From positions 806,001 to 870,000 of the forward strand of contig NZ_LR535679.1 of the NCBI RefSeq assembly GCF_900699785.1: 64,000 nt of DNA, written 5' to 3'. Of the stretch, positions 25,633-35,144 are shown piece after piece. The DNA is from Campylobacter showae. GTDB lineage: Bacteria > Campylobacterota > Campylobacteria > Campylobacterales > Campylobacteraceae. The translations under genes were made by a program, and so were the position numbers. Every line of letters starts with the position of its first letter. Position 1 is the first letter of the stretch. Under the pieces are notes generated by a model that ran no database searches, was not told the origin of the DNA, and saw only the letters and a list, made by a program, of their open reading frames with translations.

Positions 25633-28294
25633 GCTCGGTTACAATAGCAAAGAGGTTTTAGAAAAGGCTATTGAACTTGGGCTAAAGGTCAAAACGCACT
25701 CAAGCGGCGTTAGTCCTGAAGAAGCGGCGGCGCTATACACCTACATCCAAACCGGCGAGATCCCCGAAGCTCTCAAGAAAAAACCGGAAAAGAAAAAACC
25801 GACCGTTAAAAAGGCGGAAACCAAAGAGGGCAAAGAGGAAAAAGAAAACAAACCTAAAGAAGCTAAAAAAACAAGCGCCGCAAAAGAAGAAAAGCCTTTG
25901 CCGAAAGAAAAAATAGAAACAAAAAACGACGAAAAATCCGAAAAAGAACAAAAAACAGTTACTCAAAAACCGGCAGAAAAAGCGCCAGAGCCAAAAACGC
26001 AAGCAGCGCCAAAAGAGGAGCCAAAGGCCGAGCATACAGCCGCCGAGCCGGTCCAGCCAAAAGAGAGCCTAGCCGACGTTAGTCTGCAAAAAAGACGCGG
26101 TCTAGTCATCGTAAAAAAGAAAAAAGACGAGCAGCCCGCACCTAAAGCAAGCGAGAGAAAAGAGTCTGCACCGGCGTTAAATTTGGAAAATATGTTTAAA
26201 TTTAGCGACGAAAAGATCGAGCGCAAAAAGAAAAAAGAGAAAAAACCGGTCATCGCAACCAAAAAAGACGGCGCTACAAAGATGGATCTACTCGGCGACC
26301 GCGACATGGCCGACATCGTAATAGACGATGAGGATGTGGTTATATTGCCTGATTTTTCCGTACGAACGCAAACTCCGGAGCCTCAAAAAACAAGACAACC
26401 TGCAAATACCAACTACAAACCGGTACTAAATACATCGGTAAGTTCATTTCTAGAGCAAGGTACTGCGCGTAGGCCTCGCAAAAAACATAAAAAATCGCAA
26501 CGTGCCGACCATAACGGCGAGGCGGTAACCTACGTCGAGATACCAAAAGAGATCCGCCTATACGAATTTGCCGACAAAATCAACAAGCAACCTAGCGAAA
26601 TCATCGGCAAGCTCTTTATGCTAGGCATGATGACGACTAAAAACGACTTCCTGGACGAAGACGCGATAGAAATTTTAGCCGATGAATTCGGTATCGAGGT
26701 AAATATCGTCGATACGCAAGAAGCGTTTGACTACGTTAAGGCCTACGACGAAGAAGAGGAGCAACTAGACGATGCAAATTTGACCGTCCGCGCTCCCGTT
26801 ATCACCATCATGGGTCACGTCGACCACGGTAAAACCTCGCTACTAGACTACATCAGAAGCTCGCGCGTAGCAGCAGGCGAAGCAGGCGGCATCACGCAGC
26901 ACGTAGGCGCCTATATGGTAAATAAAAACGGCAAAAACATTACCTTTATCGACACTCCTGGCCACGAGGCTTTCACGGCTATGCGCGCTAGAGGAGCCAA
27001 AATCACCGACATCGTTATCATCGTGGTCGCAGCCGACGACGGCGTAAAACCGCAGACAAAAGAGGCAGTGAACCACGCAAAAGCCGCCGGCGTACCGATC
27101 ATCATCGCGATAAACAAGATGGATAAAGAGGCCGCAAACCCTGACAAAGTAAAAAGCGAGCTAGCCGAGCTAGATATTCTATCTACCGACTGGGGCGGCA
27201 CGTACGAGTTTGTACCTATCTCTGCAAAGATGGGCACGGGCATAGACGATCTACTAGAGATCGTACTCTTGCAGGCTGAAATTTTAGAACTAAAAGCAAA
27301 TGCGAAGGCAAACGCCAAAGCCGCCATAATAGAAAGCTCTCAGCAAAAAGGGCGCGGTCCGGTAGCTACGGTTATCGTAGAAAACGGTACTCTAAGAGTC
27401 GGCGATATCGTGGTCGCAGGCGTCGCATACGGCAAGATAAGAACGATAACCGATGACCAGGGCAAAATTTTAAAAGAGATAAAACCGGGCGAATGCGGCG
27501 TGATAATGGGCCTTAGCGAAATTCCTGAAGCCGGTGAAACGCTAATAAGCGTCAAAACCGACAAAGAAGCTCGCGAGTACGCACAGAAAAAAGCCGAATA
27601 CTTACGCCAAAAAGAGCTCAGCAAGACTACCAAAGTAAGCCTAGAGGAGCTTAGCGAAAAGATCGCCGAGGGCGAGCTAAAATCGCTCCCTGTCATCGTA
27701 AAAGCCGACGTGGGCGGCTCACTGGAAGCTATAAAGGCAAGCTTGGAAAAGCTTCGCAACGACGAGATAAAAGTAAATATCATCCACTCAGGCGTGGGCG
27801 GCATTACCCAAAGCGACGTAGAACTAGCCAGAGCGAGCGAAAACTCCGTGATTTTAGGCTTTAATATAAGACCAACGGGCGAAGTGAAAGAAAAAGCCAA
27901 AGAAAGCGGCGTCGAAATCAAAACCTATAACGTCATCTATAACCTGATCGACGACGTCAAGGCGATCCTAAGCGGTCTAATGTCGCCTGTCATCCACGAG
28001 GAGCAGCTCGGCCAAGCACAAGTACGCCAAGTCATCAACGTCCCTAAGGTAGGCGCGATCGCAGGCTGCATGGTAACCGAAGGCACGATAAACCGCGGCG
28101 CGAAAATCCGCCTGATCAGAAACGGCGTGGTCGTACACGAGGGTACGGTAAGCTCGCTAAAACGCTTCAAAGACGACGTAAGAGAGGTCGCGCGCGGCTT
28201 TGAGTGCGGCGTGGGCATAGACGGTTACAACGACATCAGAGAAGGCGACTACATCGAGAGCTTTAAAGAAGTAGAGGAGCAAGCTAGCCTATGA
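25598..28294 (+). CDS. infB: Translation initiation factor IF-2
   Basis: This 898-residue GTPase places fMet-tRNA on the 30S subunit. The N-terminus is [21 protein letters not shown] long Lys/Glu/Pro/Ala-rich linker (about 50-300) follows, then the IF2-N domain. The G domain starts near 395: G1 [10 protein letters not shown]2 [11 protein letters not shown]3 DTPGHEAF, G4 NKMD. Domains II, III and IV run to the end ([10 protein letters not shown]). ATG 25598 follows AAAGGAG and lies within the end of ylxR. rbfA begins in the last codon overlap (ATGA). Confidence 0.98.
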   Translation: MGTVRISEIANELGYNSKEVLEKAIELGLKVKTHSSGVSPEEAAALYTYIQTGEIPEALKKKPEKKKPTVKKAETKEGKEEKENKPKEAKKTSAAKEEKPLPKEKIETKNDEKSEKEQKTVTQKPAEKAPEPKTQAAPKEEPKAEHTAAEPVQPKESLADVSLQKRRGLVIVKKKKDEQPAPKASERKESAPALNLENMFKFSDEKIERKKKKEKKPVIATKKDGATKMDLLGDRDMADIVIDDEDVVILPDFSVRTQTPEPQKTRQPANTNYKPVLNTSVSSFLEQGTARRPRKKHKKSQRADHNGEAVTYVEIPKEIRLYEFADKINKQPSEIIGKLFMLGMMTTKNDFLDEDAIEILADEFGIEVNIVDTQEAFDYVKAYDEEEEQLDDANLTVRAPVITIMGHVDHGKTSLLDYIRSSRVAAGEAGGITQHVGAYMVNKNGKNITFIDTPGHEAFTAMRARGAKITDIVIIVVAADDGVKPQTKEAVNHAKAAGVPIIIAINKMDKEAANPDKVKSELAELDILSTDWGGTYEFVPISAKMGTGIDDLLEIVLLQAEILELKANAKANAKAAIIESSQQKGRGPVATVIVENGTLRVGDIVVAGVAYGKIRTITDDQGKILKEIKPGECGVIMGLSEIPEAGETLISVKTDKEAREYAQKKAEYLRQKELSKTTKVSLEELSEKIAEGELKSLPVIVKADVGGSLEAIKASLEKLRNDEIKVNIIHSGVGGITQSDVELARASENSVILGFNIRPTGEVKEKAKESGVEIKTYNVIYNLIDDVKAILSGLMSPVIHEEQLGQAQVRQVINVPKVGAIAGCMVTEGTINRGAKIRLIRNGVVVHEGTVSSLKRFKDDVREVARGFECGVGIDGYNDIREGDYIESFKEVEEQASL

Positions 28295-28662
28295 ACCCCT
28301 CGGAGATAAAACGCCTGCGCACGCAAAGCGTACTAAAAGAGCTTCTACCCGAGGCTCTATCTACGCTTGAGGATGAGCTTTTACGCGGACTTTGCGTAAC
28401 CGACGTCGAGTGCAAAAAGGGCAGATACGACGCATTTGTTTATCTTGATAAAATGATGTTTGACGAGCGCGAGCAGGCCTATATACTAGACCGCCTAAAG
28501 CGCGTATCAAAGCACCTACAAAACCACTGCATGGCGGCTGAGGGCTGGTATAGGGCGCCAAATTTTCACTTTAAATTTGACGACAGACTAGAGTACCAAA
28601 ACCACATGGACGATTTGTTTGAAAAAATCTCAGAGGATCTAAATAAAAATGCAAAATCTTGA
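28291..28662 (+). CDS. rbfA: Ribosome-binding factor A
   Basis: This 123-residue KH-like protein helps mature the 16S rRNA 5' end in the 30S subunit. It starts in a 4-base ATGA overlap with infB and overlaps rimP by 14 bases. Recognised from [20 protein letters not shown], the [10 protein letters not shown] block near the end (family: PxLxFxxDxS), size and position. Conservation is lower than for neighbours, so the name depends partly on context. Confidence 0.88.
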   Translation: MNPSEIKRLRTQSVLKELLPEALSTLEDELLRGLCVTDVECKKGRYDAFVYLDKMMFDEREQAYILDRLKRVSKHLQNHCMAAEGWYRAPNFHFKFDDRLEYQNHMDDLFEKISEDLNKNAKS

Positions 28663-29077
28663 AAATTTGATCTCGCAGTGCGGCGTGCAGCTCTATGACG
28701 TCGAGGTTGCAAACGAAAACGGCAGAGCGATCTATAGGATCTACATCGCAAAACCAGGCGGCGTAAATTTAGACGACTGCGAAAAGGTTTCGCGTTTGCT
28801 TTCGCCTATATTTGACGTCGAGCCGCCGCTTAGCGGAGACTACGTGCTAGAGGTTAGCTCACCCGGACTTGAACGAAAGCTAGAAAAACCGAGCCATTTT
28901 ATATCAAGCGTTGGTGAACTGGCTAAAATTTCAGCCGAAGTAGACGGCGAAAACAAAAAACTAAAAGGCAAAATTTTATCCGCCGACGATGAAGAAATCT
29001 CCTTTGAGAGCGAAGGTCAAATTTTAAAAATAAAAATCGCAAATATAAAAAAGGCAAAAACCTATATCGAGTGGTAA
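28649..29077 (+). CDS. rimP: Ribosome maturation factor RimP
   Basis: A 142-residue protein of 30S assembly. Family motifs are GVQLYDVEVANENG, LRIYI-type strand IYRIYIAKPGGVNLDDCEKV, and DYVLEVSSPGLERKL (about 69-83). The C-terminal SH3-like domain ends KIKIANIKKAKTYIEW. Translationally coupled to rbfA. A gene-free stretch of about 300 bases follows. Confidence 0.95.
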   Translation: MQNLENLISQCGVQLYDVEVANENGRAIYRIYIAKPGGVNLDDCEKVSRLLSPIFDVEPPLSGDYVLEVSSPGLERKLEKPSHFISSVGELAKISAEVDGENKKLKGKILSADDEEISFESEGQILKIKIANIKKAKTYIEW

Positions 29078-29375
29078 GCCGCAAATTTAAAGGCTAAAAT
29101 TTATTTGAGTCAAATTTTACAAATTTGAGCGCTTTAAATTTATATCGCAAAGCTTAAACGCCTCGCAGTCAAATCTCTCAAATTTAACCTTTCAAATTTT
29201 AAAACCGCCTCCGCGTAAATTTAAAATTTCTACGAAAAACATAAAAATGACAGTGCAAATTTACGCGATTCTACCCGCCTACTCCTGAAAGCGCACAGCG
29301 TAAATTTAATACCCGACTAGCAAAACATAAGCTAATTTTGGCTATAATCCCTAAATTTTTTAAAAAGTAGGAATC
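29078..29375 (+). promoter_or_regulatory. Intergenic region with accD promoter
   Basis: This gene-free region is full of AAATTT words. TATAAT at 29343-29348 (context GGCTATAATCC), 28 bases before the accD ATG, is a good -10 box. No terminator for rimP is evident. Confidence 0.5.
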
Positions 29376-30269
29376 ATGAGCTTTTTAGATATTTTTTCCA
29401 AAACGAGAAAGCAACAATCCGCTCCTAGCGAGGCTCCGGCGCACTGGGTCAAATGCGACAGCTGTCACTCGCTGATGTATTACAAAGAGGTCGAGGCAAA
29501 TTTTAACGTCTGTCCAAAGTGCGGTTTTCACATGAGATTAGCCGCCGATAAGAGGATAGCGATGATCTGCGACGAGGGCAGTTTCGTCGAGCTTGACACC
29601 AAGCTAAAGCCCGTCGATCCGATCAAATTCGTCGATAAAAAATCCTATAAAAAACGTATAAGCGAAAACGAGGAAAAAACCGGCAGAAGCTCGGCCGTGA
29701 TCTGCGGCGAAGCCAAGATCGACGGTATGAACGTGCAGCTAGCGGTTTTTGATTTTAGCTTTATGGGCGGGTCTTTAGGCTCGGTCGAGGGCGAAAAGAT
29801 CGTGCGCGCCGTAAAAAGATCGCTCGATAAAAAGCAGCCCCTCATTATCGTTTCGGCTTCGGGCGGAGCGAGGATGCAGGAGAGTACGTTTTCGCTGATG
29901 CAGATGTCAAAGACCTCTGCCGCGCTAAAGCTGCTTGACGAGGCTAAGGTGCCCTATATATCGGTCTTAACCGATCCTACTATGGGCGGCGTGAGCGCGT
30001 CTTTTGCCTGGCTGGGCGACGTCATCATCGCAGAGCCCGGCGCTCTCATCGGATTTGCCGGACAGCGCGTTATCAAGCAAACCATCGGAGCCGATCTGCC
30101 TGAGGGCTTTCAAAGATCGGAGTTTTTGCTAGAGCACGGCCTAATAGACGCCATAGTCGAGCGCAAAGAGCATAAGCAGTTTTTAAGCGATATGATAAGG
30201 CTGCTCTCAAACAACCCGGCCTACGCCGCCAAGCAGCCTAGCGCTCAAAATTTGGACGACGAGGAATAA
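29376..30269 (+). CDS. accD: Acetyl-CoA carboxylase carboxyltransferase subunit beta
   Basis: This 297-residue subunit transfers CO2 from carboxybiotin to acetyl-CoA in fatty acid synthesis, together with AccA. An N-terminal zinc finger ([10 protein letters not shown]...CPKCGFHM, about 28-52) precedes a crotonase-fold domain with [12 protein letters not shown] (about 160-171), [12 protein letters not shown] and [11 protein letters not shown] 29376 follows AGTAGGAATC. rlmH starts two bases after the stop. Confidence 0.96.
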   Translation: MSFLDIFSKTRKQQSAPSEAPAHWVKCDSCHSLMYYKEVEANFNVCPKCGFHMRLAADKRIAMICDEGSFVELDTKLKPVDPIKFVDKKSYKKRISENEEKTGRSSAVICGEAKIDGMNVQLAVFDFSFMGGSLGSVEGEKIVRAVKRSLDKKQPLIIVSASGGARMQESTFSLMQMSKTSAALKLLDEAKVPYISVLTDPTMGGVSASFAWLGDVIIAEPGALIGFAGQRVIKQTIGADLPEGFQRSEFLLEHGLIDAIVERKEHKQFLSDMIRLLSNNPAYAAKQPSAQNLDDEE

Positions 30270-30271
30270 AT

Positions 30272-30727
30272 TTGGAAATTTCCGTGTTTTGCATCCAAAA
30301 GTCAAAACGTGAAAATTTTGAAAACGAGATCAAAGAGTACGCGAAGATGTCGTCGAAATTCGCCAAAATTTCAGACGTCGTTATCTTTAACGACAAGATC
30401 GCCAAAGCCCAAAGCAAGGGGCGAGACGAGGCGCTAAAAGCTTACGACGAGGTTTATGAGCCGAATTTAAACGGCTTTTGCGTCGCGCTTGACGAAGCGG
30501 GTCGGGAATTTAACAGCGAGGAGTTTGCCAAACTCATCTCGGACAAGGCTCAAATTTCGTTTTTTATCGGCGGAGCTTACGGGCTTAGTCAAAATTTTAA
30601 ACAAAAAACGGACGCAGTCGTCAGCCTAAGCCGCATGACGATGGCGCACAAGATAGCAAAGCTTATGCTTCACGAGCAGATTTTCAGAGCTCTTTGCATA
30701 AACGCTAACCACCCATATCACAAATAA
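30272..30727 (+). CDS. rlmH: 23S rRNA pseudouridine-1915 N3-methyltransferase
   Basis: This 151-residue SPOUT methyltransferase modifies pseudouridine 1915 in helix 69 of 23S rRNA. The start is TTG 30272, straight after accD. Family motifs are the SAM knot [10 protein letters not shown] (about 89-98) and the C-terminal [20 protein letters not shown] ending in HPYHK, the invariant RlmH tail. Confidence 0.94.
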   Translation: MEISVFCIQKSKRENFENEIKEYAKMSSKFAKISDVVIFNDKIAKAQSKGRDEALKAYDEVYEPNLNGFCVALDEAGREFNSEEFAKLISDKAQISFFIGGAYGLSQNFKQKTDAVVSLSRMTMAHKIAKLMLHEQIFRALCINANHPYHK

Positions 30728-30736
30728 AGGAACAAA

Positions 30737-31090
30737 ATGCGCAAAAGCGACTTGGAGCAGTTTAAGGCACTTTTACTGGAGCGAAAAGCACAGATAACTA
30801 AAAACATTTTAGACTCGTCAAACGAGATGGCAGGACTACGCCAAAGCGGCGTCAGCGACGAGTTTGATATCGCTTCCGTAAACGCCGATCAGCTCATCGA
30901 GCAATCAATCAGCGCTCAACAAAGACAAGAACTAGCCGAGATCGACGTCTCGCTGCGAAAGATCGCCGATAAAACCTACGGCATCTGCGAGATGTGCGAG
31001 GAGGAGATCGGGCTGGCGCGTCTACGCGTCAAACCGCACGCAAAATACTGCATCACCTGCCGTGAGATAGTGGAAAAAACCGCAAAATAG
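30737..31090 (+). CDS. dksA: DksA/TraR family RNA polymerase-binding protein
   Basis: A 117-residue protein with an N-terminal coiled coil and a C4 zinc finger (CEMCEEEIGLARL...YCITC). The motif DEFDIASVNADQL near residue 43 lies at the coiled-coil tip with the acidic residues that act in the RNA polymerase secondary channel. It adjusts transcription with ppGpp in the stringent response. In C. jejuni the equivalent is Cj0125c. ATG 30737 follows AAAGGAAC. Confidence 0.93.
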   Translation: MRKSDLEQFKALLLERKAQITKNILDSSNEMAGLRQSGVSDEFDIASVNADQLIEQSISAQQRQELAEIDVSLRKIADKTYGICEMCEEEIGLARLRVKPHAKYCITCREIVEKTAK

Positions 31091-31099
31091 GGGTACGCC

Positions 31100-32137
31100 A
31101 TGCAAATCAAACGTTTTATAGTCTACGCCGTGCTTTACCTGGTCGTAGTCGGCGCGATCGTTTATCTTTTCGAGGGCGGCTCTTACGAGCTTCATCTTAA
31201 ATTTGCCGTTTTCGGTAGCGATGTAGAGTATGTGTTAAATTTACCCGTCGCCGTCTGGATGATACTGCCGCCTGCGATTTTGACGCTATTTTGCGTGCTT
31301 CACATGGCCTATCACGGGTTTAAATTTTACGCCTTTAAACGCAAAATTTCGCATGATGAGAAATTTTACAGAGAGCTCGGTAAAGAAATTTTACTCGGCC
31401 TTGATACGAACAAAGACTTTAAAACGAACTTTTATAAAATCCCGTCCCAGATAGCTAGAATCCTCTCGCCGTGGGATAGGTACAAAGACGCAAATATCGA
31501 GGGCGAAGAGCTACAAAACGCCTTAGACATAATGCGCACGGTCAAAAACGGCGAAGTCGCCGACCTAAAGAAATTTAAGCTGCCTAAGGACAATCCGCTC
31601 TTTATCAAAAACGAGCTAAACAAAATAGCAAATTTGGACGGATACTATCTAGAAACGCTTAAAAAACCTATGGGCGATCAGGGCGAAATAGTCCGCGAAG
31701 CAAGGCAAAAGCTAATAAATTTAGGCTCGCTCGCCGATATCAAAAAATTTGCTCCCGATCTGGACGAAAAAGAGATCATGATCCTTATCGCCCGCTTTGC
31801 CAAAGACGAGATAAATTTGAGCAACGACGAGATTTTGGAGCTGTTAAATTCGGATAAAATTTCAAAAGATAGCTTTGGTATCAGCGCCGCGACGCTAAAA
31901 AGCAAAATCACTCCGGACGCTATTATCGGCATATTCGAGCGCCTCAAAAACGAACGCCAAGAGGCGCAGGAAGCATATGTCTATCTGCTGTTCGAGTTTG
32001 AGATGCTTGAGCGCGCGCAAGAAGTTTTGTCGGGCCTTGAAGCCTGCGAATACCAAAATTTCCGCACCCTGCTATATCTCAGACAAAACGGCAAAAACGT
32101 CCCGACCGATCTATTTTTCAAGCACGAGCATTGCTGA
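31100..32137 (+). CDS. Conserved membrane protein of unknown function
   Basis: A 345-residue protein with two N-terminal membrane segments (about 5-24, FIVYAVLYLVVVGAIVYLF, and 48-72, VAVWMILPPAILTLFCVLHMAY) followed by a long helical cytoplasmic part. It is the positional counterpart of C. jejuni Cj0124c. I recognise no catalytic motif. Its end overlaps the TTG start of the dihydrouridine synthase by 7 bases, so the two are probably co-translated. Confidence 0.8.
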   Translation: MQIKRFIVYAVLYLVVVGAIVYLFEGGSYELHLKFAVFGSDVEYVLNLPVAVWMILPPAILTLFCVLHMAYHGFKFYAFKRKISHDEKFYRELGKEILLGLDTNKDFKTNFYKIPSQIARILSPWDRYKDANIEGEELQNALDIMRTVKNGEVADLKKFKLPKDNPLFIKNELNKIANLDGYYLETLKKPMGDQGEIVREARQKLINLGSLADIKKFAPDLDEKEIMILIARFAKDEINLSNDEILELLNSDKISKDSFGISAATLKSKITPDAIIGIFERLKNERQEAQEAYVYLLFEFEMLERAQEVLSGLEACEYQNFRTLLYLRQNGKNVPTDLFFKHEHC

Positions 32138-33051
32138 TAGATTTTTCAAAAAAGCCGCTTTTTCTAGCTCCGCTTGCGGGCTTTTCGGATCTGCCGCTTA
32201 GAAGCGTGGTCAAGCAGTTTGGCTGCGACGTGACCGTAAGCGAAATGATTAGCGCAAACGCCCTGGTTTACGAGGGTAGCAAAACTCTTGAGATGCTCAA
32301 AAAATCTCCGCTTGAAACGCCCTATATCGTGCAGATCGCTGGCAGCGACGCAGACATCGTCAAAAAAGCGGTGGAGATTTTAAACGGTATCGAGGGCATC
32401 GACGGCATCGATCTAAACTGCGGTTGCCCAGTGCCAAAGGTCGTCAAACAGTCTGCGGGTTCAGCGCTACTAAAAGATATCTCGAACCTAAAACGCATCG
32501 TAGAAACTATCAAAAAAACCTCAAATAAGCAAATGACTAGCGTCAAACTACGCCTGGGCTTTGACGAGAAAATACCCGAAATTTTAGCCCTCGCCGCGCA
32601 GGACGCAGGAGCAGACTACATCGCTTTTCACGGACGCACGAGAGCGGGCGGCTATACGGCTGCGGTAGACTACGCCGCGATCGGCCGAGCTAAAGAGGCA
32701 GTAACCATCCCCGTCATCGCAAACGGCGACATCTCGCCCGAAAATGCGGCCCAGGCGCTAAATTTAACCAACGCCGACGCGCTAATGATAGGACGCGCCT
32801 GCATCGGCAAGCCGTGGGTTTTCCACGAGATAAAGACGGGCGGCGGCATCGATGCGGTGACGAAAAAGGCGATCATATTGGCGCATTTTGACGCGATGAT
32901 CGAGCACTACGGCGAGCACGGAGCGGCGATATTTCGCAAGCACCTACACCGCTACTCCAAAGGCATAGACGGCGCCAGCGCCTTTCGCGACGAGATAAAC
33001 CATATCGCCGAGCCGGAAACCCTGCGCCAAAAAATCCAAGCCTTTTTCTAA
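32131..33051 (+). CDS. dusB: tRNA-dihydrouridine synthase
   Basis: This 306-residue FMN enzyme reduces uridine to dihydrouridine in tRNA. Family motifs are LFLAPLAGFSDLPLRS at the N-terminus, ELNCGCP-type DLNCGCPVPKVVKQSAGSAL (catalytic Cys at about 98), VKLRLGFDE, IAFHGRTRAGGYT, and VIANGDISPENA with DALMIGRACIGKPWVF. The start is TTG 32131 within the end of the previous gene. Assignment to the DusB subtype is by resemblance and is less sure than the family. Confidence 0.93.
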   Translation: MLIDFSKKPLFLAPLAGFSDLPLRSVVKQFGCDVTVSEMISANALVYEGSKTLEMLKKSPLETPYIVQIAGSDADIVKKAVEILNGIEGIDGIDLNCGCPVPKVVKQSAGSALLKDISNLKRIVETIKKTSNKQMTSVKLRLGFDEKIPEILALAAQDAGADYIAFHGRTRAGGYTAAVDYAAIGRAKEAVTIPVIANGDISPENAAQALNLTNADALMIGRACIGKPWVFHEIKTGGGIDAVTKKAIILAHFDAMIEHYGEHGAAIFRKHLHRYSKGIDGASAFRDEINHIAEPETLRQKIQAFF

Positions 33052-33053
33052 CC

Positions 33054-33668
33054 ATGCAAGGCTACATCCTGCACACGCAAAAAGTGCGCGACGAGGACCT
33101 ACTTGTCTACATCCTCACGCCCTCGCTGCTAGTCAAATCCTACCGCTTCTACGGCGCGCGCCACTCAAACGTCCTGCAAGGCTACAAGATCGACTTTGAG
33201 CTCGAAGGCGGCGAAAACTTTCTCCCGCACCTGCGCAGCGTCCTGCACCTAGGCTACCGCTGGCTGCTATCGCGCGAGCGGCTACTCGTATGGCAGCAGT
33301 TTATGCGCCTACTCTACGCGCACCTGCGAGACGTCGAGCAGATAGACGAGGTGTATTTTCGCGAGCTCGAGCTTTGCACCTCGCGCTTTGACAGAGGCGC
33401 TCCCAAACGCCTACTCATCGAGAGCTACGTGCGCATTTTAGAGGCCGAGGGCAGGCTGCACGACGAGCTTTTTTGCTTTATCTGCGACGAGCCCATTGAT
33501 GATAGCGTTGCGATAGCCAGGAGCTTCCTGCCCGCTCACGAGCACTGCGCCGCGCAAAAGGGCTTTGCGATAGAAAAGATAAAAATGCTCTTTAGCGAGC
33601 ACTCTACGCTGCTGCTTGATGATGACGAGATAGACGCGCTCTACTCGGTTTTGCTTCAGGGGCTTTGA
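33054..33668 (+). CDS. recO: RecO-like DNA repair protein
   Basis: A 204-residue protein with an OB-fold N-terminus (MQGYILHTQKVRDEDLLVYI...) and a helical C-terminal part that retains CFICDEP and a later HC pair, reminiscent of a reduced RecO zinc site. RecO helps load RecA on SSB-coated single-stranded DNA. The campylobacterial form is shorter than the E. coli protein and diverged. Positional equivalent of C. jejuni Cj0122. It starts two bases past the dus stop. Confidence 0.75.
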   Translation: MQGYILHTQKVRDEDLLVYILTPSLLVKSYRFYGARHSNVLQGYKIDFELEGGENFLPHLRSVLHLGYRWLLSRERLLVWQQFMRLLYAHLRDVEQIDEVYFRELELCTSRFDRGAPKRLLIESYVRILEAEGRLHDELFCFICDEPIDDSVAIARSFLPAHEHCAAQKGFAIEKIKMLFSEHSTLLLDDDEIDALYSVLLQGL

Positions 33669-33858
33669 TCAAATTTACCGTTTCAAATTTGACTCGCCCA
33701 AATTTGCTTTCAAATTTAACCCTCTTAAATTTTATTCAGACCGATCTCGCCGCGCCCTACTCCCGATATCCAAATTTATCGGCTCAAATTTCATCAAATT
33801 TACCGCCTCTTTACCGGGTTTTGGCTAAGATTTCGCAAATTTGATTTAAGGGATAAAT

Positions 33859-35043
33859 TTGAAAAGATTCGCACTCGGCTTTGCCGCTCTTTTCCTCGTC
33901 ATTTTCGTAAATTTTATTTACGAAAAGCTATCTCGCCCTACGCATTTTACCGTCACGCCGGACACCAAGATAGACCCAAACTCCGAGCTAGCTAAATACG
34001 TAACGCAAGAGGAGATAGACGACTTTGCTTTTAGATACTGGGATATAGACAAATACGAGGAGAACAACGCCACCCTTAACGCTTTAAGAAATTTGCTGAG
34101 GCTAAAAAATACGGATAAGATTTTAAATTTTATGACAAGAAACGGACTTAGCGCCGACGTAAAGATGAAGGCAAACACGACACCGCTGATGTACGCTAGC
34201 TTTTACGATGACGAAGTCACGGCAAAAAGGCTTATAGATGTGGGCGCAAACGCTCATGCGAAAGATAACTACAAGCTCTCGCCCCTAGCCTACGCCATAG
34301 AAAACAACTCTACAAAGACCGTTAAGCTCTTGCTTGATAGCGGAGTAAGGCTTGAGGAGGCGGGAAGGATACAATCATATTTAGACTATGCGCTATATGA
34401 TTTTATAGATAGTATCGTAATAGATAAAGACGATATACATATAAATTTTGATTTCCCCGATACGGACTCAAAGGGCGCATCAGATCCCTTCGCATACGTC
34501 ATAGCTAATAATCTACTAGAAATTTCAAAAATGTTTTTTGAGTTGGGATATAAACCTGAGTGTACATTTAAAGCACAAAGAAACGAGGAATTTGACTGTT
34601 TTGGTATTTTGGCGCATATTCCAAACTACGAACCTATGCTAAATTTGCTACTAGACAACAACGTTTCGGGGCAACCTACTAAAGAGGAGCTAAAAGAGGC
34701 GTATGAAAAGTGTTATAAAAGTTATAGATGGCACGTTGATACGTGGAAAAAAGAAATAGACAAAAATCAGACCATACCTTTATTGATACGTATGTCTATA
34801 GAAAATGGAGAGCGGTATTGTCCAGATAAAGATGGGACATTTGGCGACACTCGCACATTTATGTACTGGGCAAACGAAAAAAATAAACTTAAAAATATGA
34901 TAAACTTTTGGGATGGCTTAAAAAATAATCCATCCAAAGTAATCTATATCGACGCCAACATAAGTAGTCAAGACAAAGAAAAATTAATATCTAATAAACT
35001 AATACAAAAACGAAGGAGCAAAAATGCCGCAGAGCGACGATAG
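33859..35043 (+). CDS. Membrane-anchored ankyrin-repeat protein
   Basis: This 394-residue protein starts at TTG 33859 after AAGGGA. An N-terminal signal anchor (about 4-20) is followed by ankyrin repeats, best seen at about 93-165 (TTPLMYASFYDDEVTAKRLI, then SPLAYAIENNSTKTVKLLLD) with a degenerate third and fourth copy to about 265. The C-terminal 130 residues are Lys/Asn/Tyr-rich. The DNA there is clearly more AT-rich than the neighbours and uses more A- or T-ending codons, suggesting a recently acquired or reassorted 3' part. Ankyrin proteins of this kind often sit beside toxins or secreted effectors, but no such gene is here. The 190 bases before it hold about ten AAATTT words and no other feature. 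Confidence 0.75.
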   Translation: MKRFALGFAALFLVIFVNFIYEKLSRPTHFTVTPDTKIDPNSELAKYVTQEEIDDFAFRYWDIDKYEENNATLNALRNLLRLKNTDKILNFMTRNGLSADVKMKANTTPLMYASFYDDEVTAKRLIDVGANAHAKDNYKLSPLAYAIENNSTKTVKLLLDSGVRLEEAGRIQSYLDYALYDFIDSIVIDKDDIHINFDFPDTDSKGASDPFAYVIANNLLEISKMFFELGYKPECTFKAQRNEEFDCFGILAHIPNYEPMLNLLLDNNVSGQPTKEELKEAYEKCYKSYRWHVDTWKKEIDKNQTIPLLIRMSIENGERYCPDKDGTFGDTRTFMYWANEKNKLKNMINFWDGLKNNPSKVIYIDANISSQDKEKLISNKLIQKRRSKNAAERR

Positions 35044-35080
35044 CAGATCGCTATATGGTGCAGTAGGAGCAAGGAGATAG
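35024..35080 (+). CDS. Very short open frame after the ankyrin gene, possible gene remnant
   Basis: ATG 35024 is preceded by a strong ribosome binding site (GAAGGAG, 35012-35018) and encodes 18 residues (MPQSDDSRSLYGAVGARR) before TAG. The start overlaps the end of the ankyrin gene. It looks like the intact beginning of a larger, now lost downstream gene, or a leader. No function can be given. Confidence 0.3.
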   Translation: MPQSDDSRSLYGAVGARR

Positions 35081-35144
35081 CCGACCGGCAAAAGTCAAAT
35101 TTGACCGAAAGAGCGGTCAAATTTAAGCTAAATTTGACGAGTGC

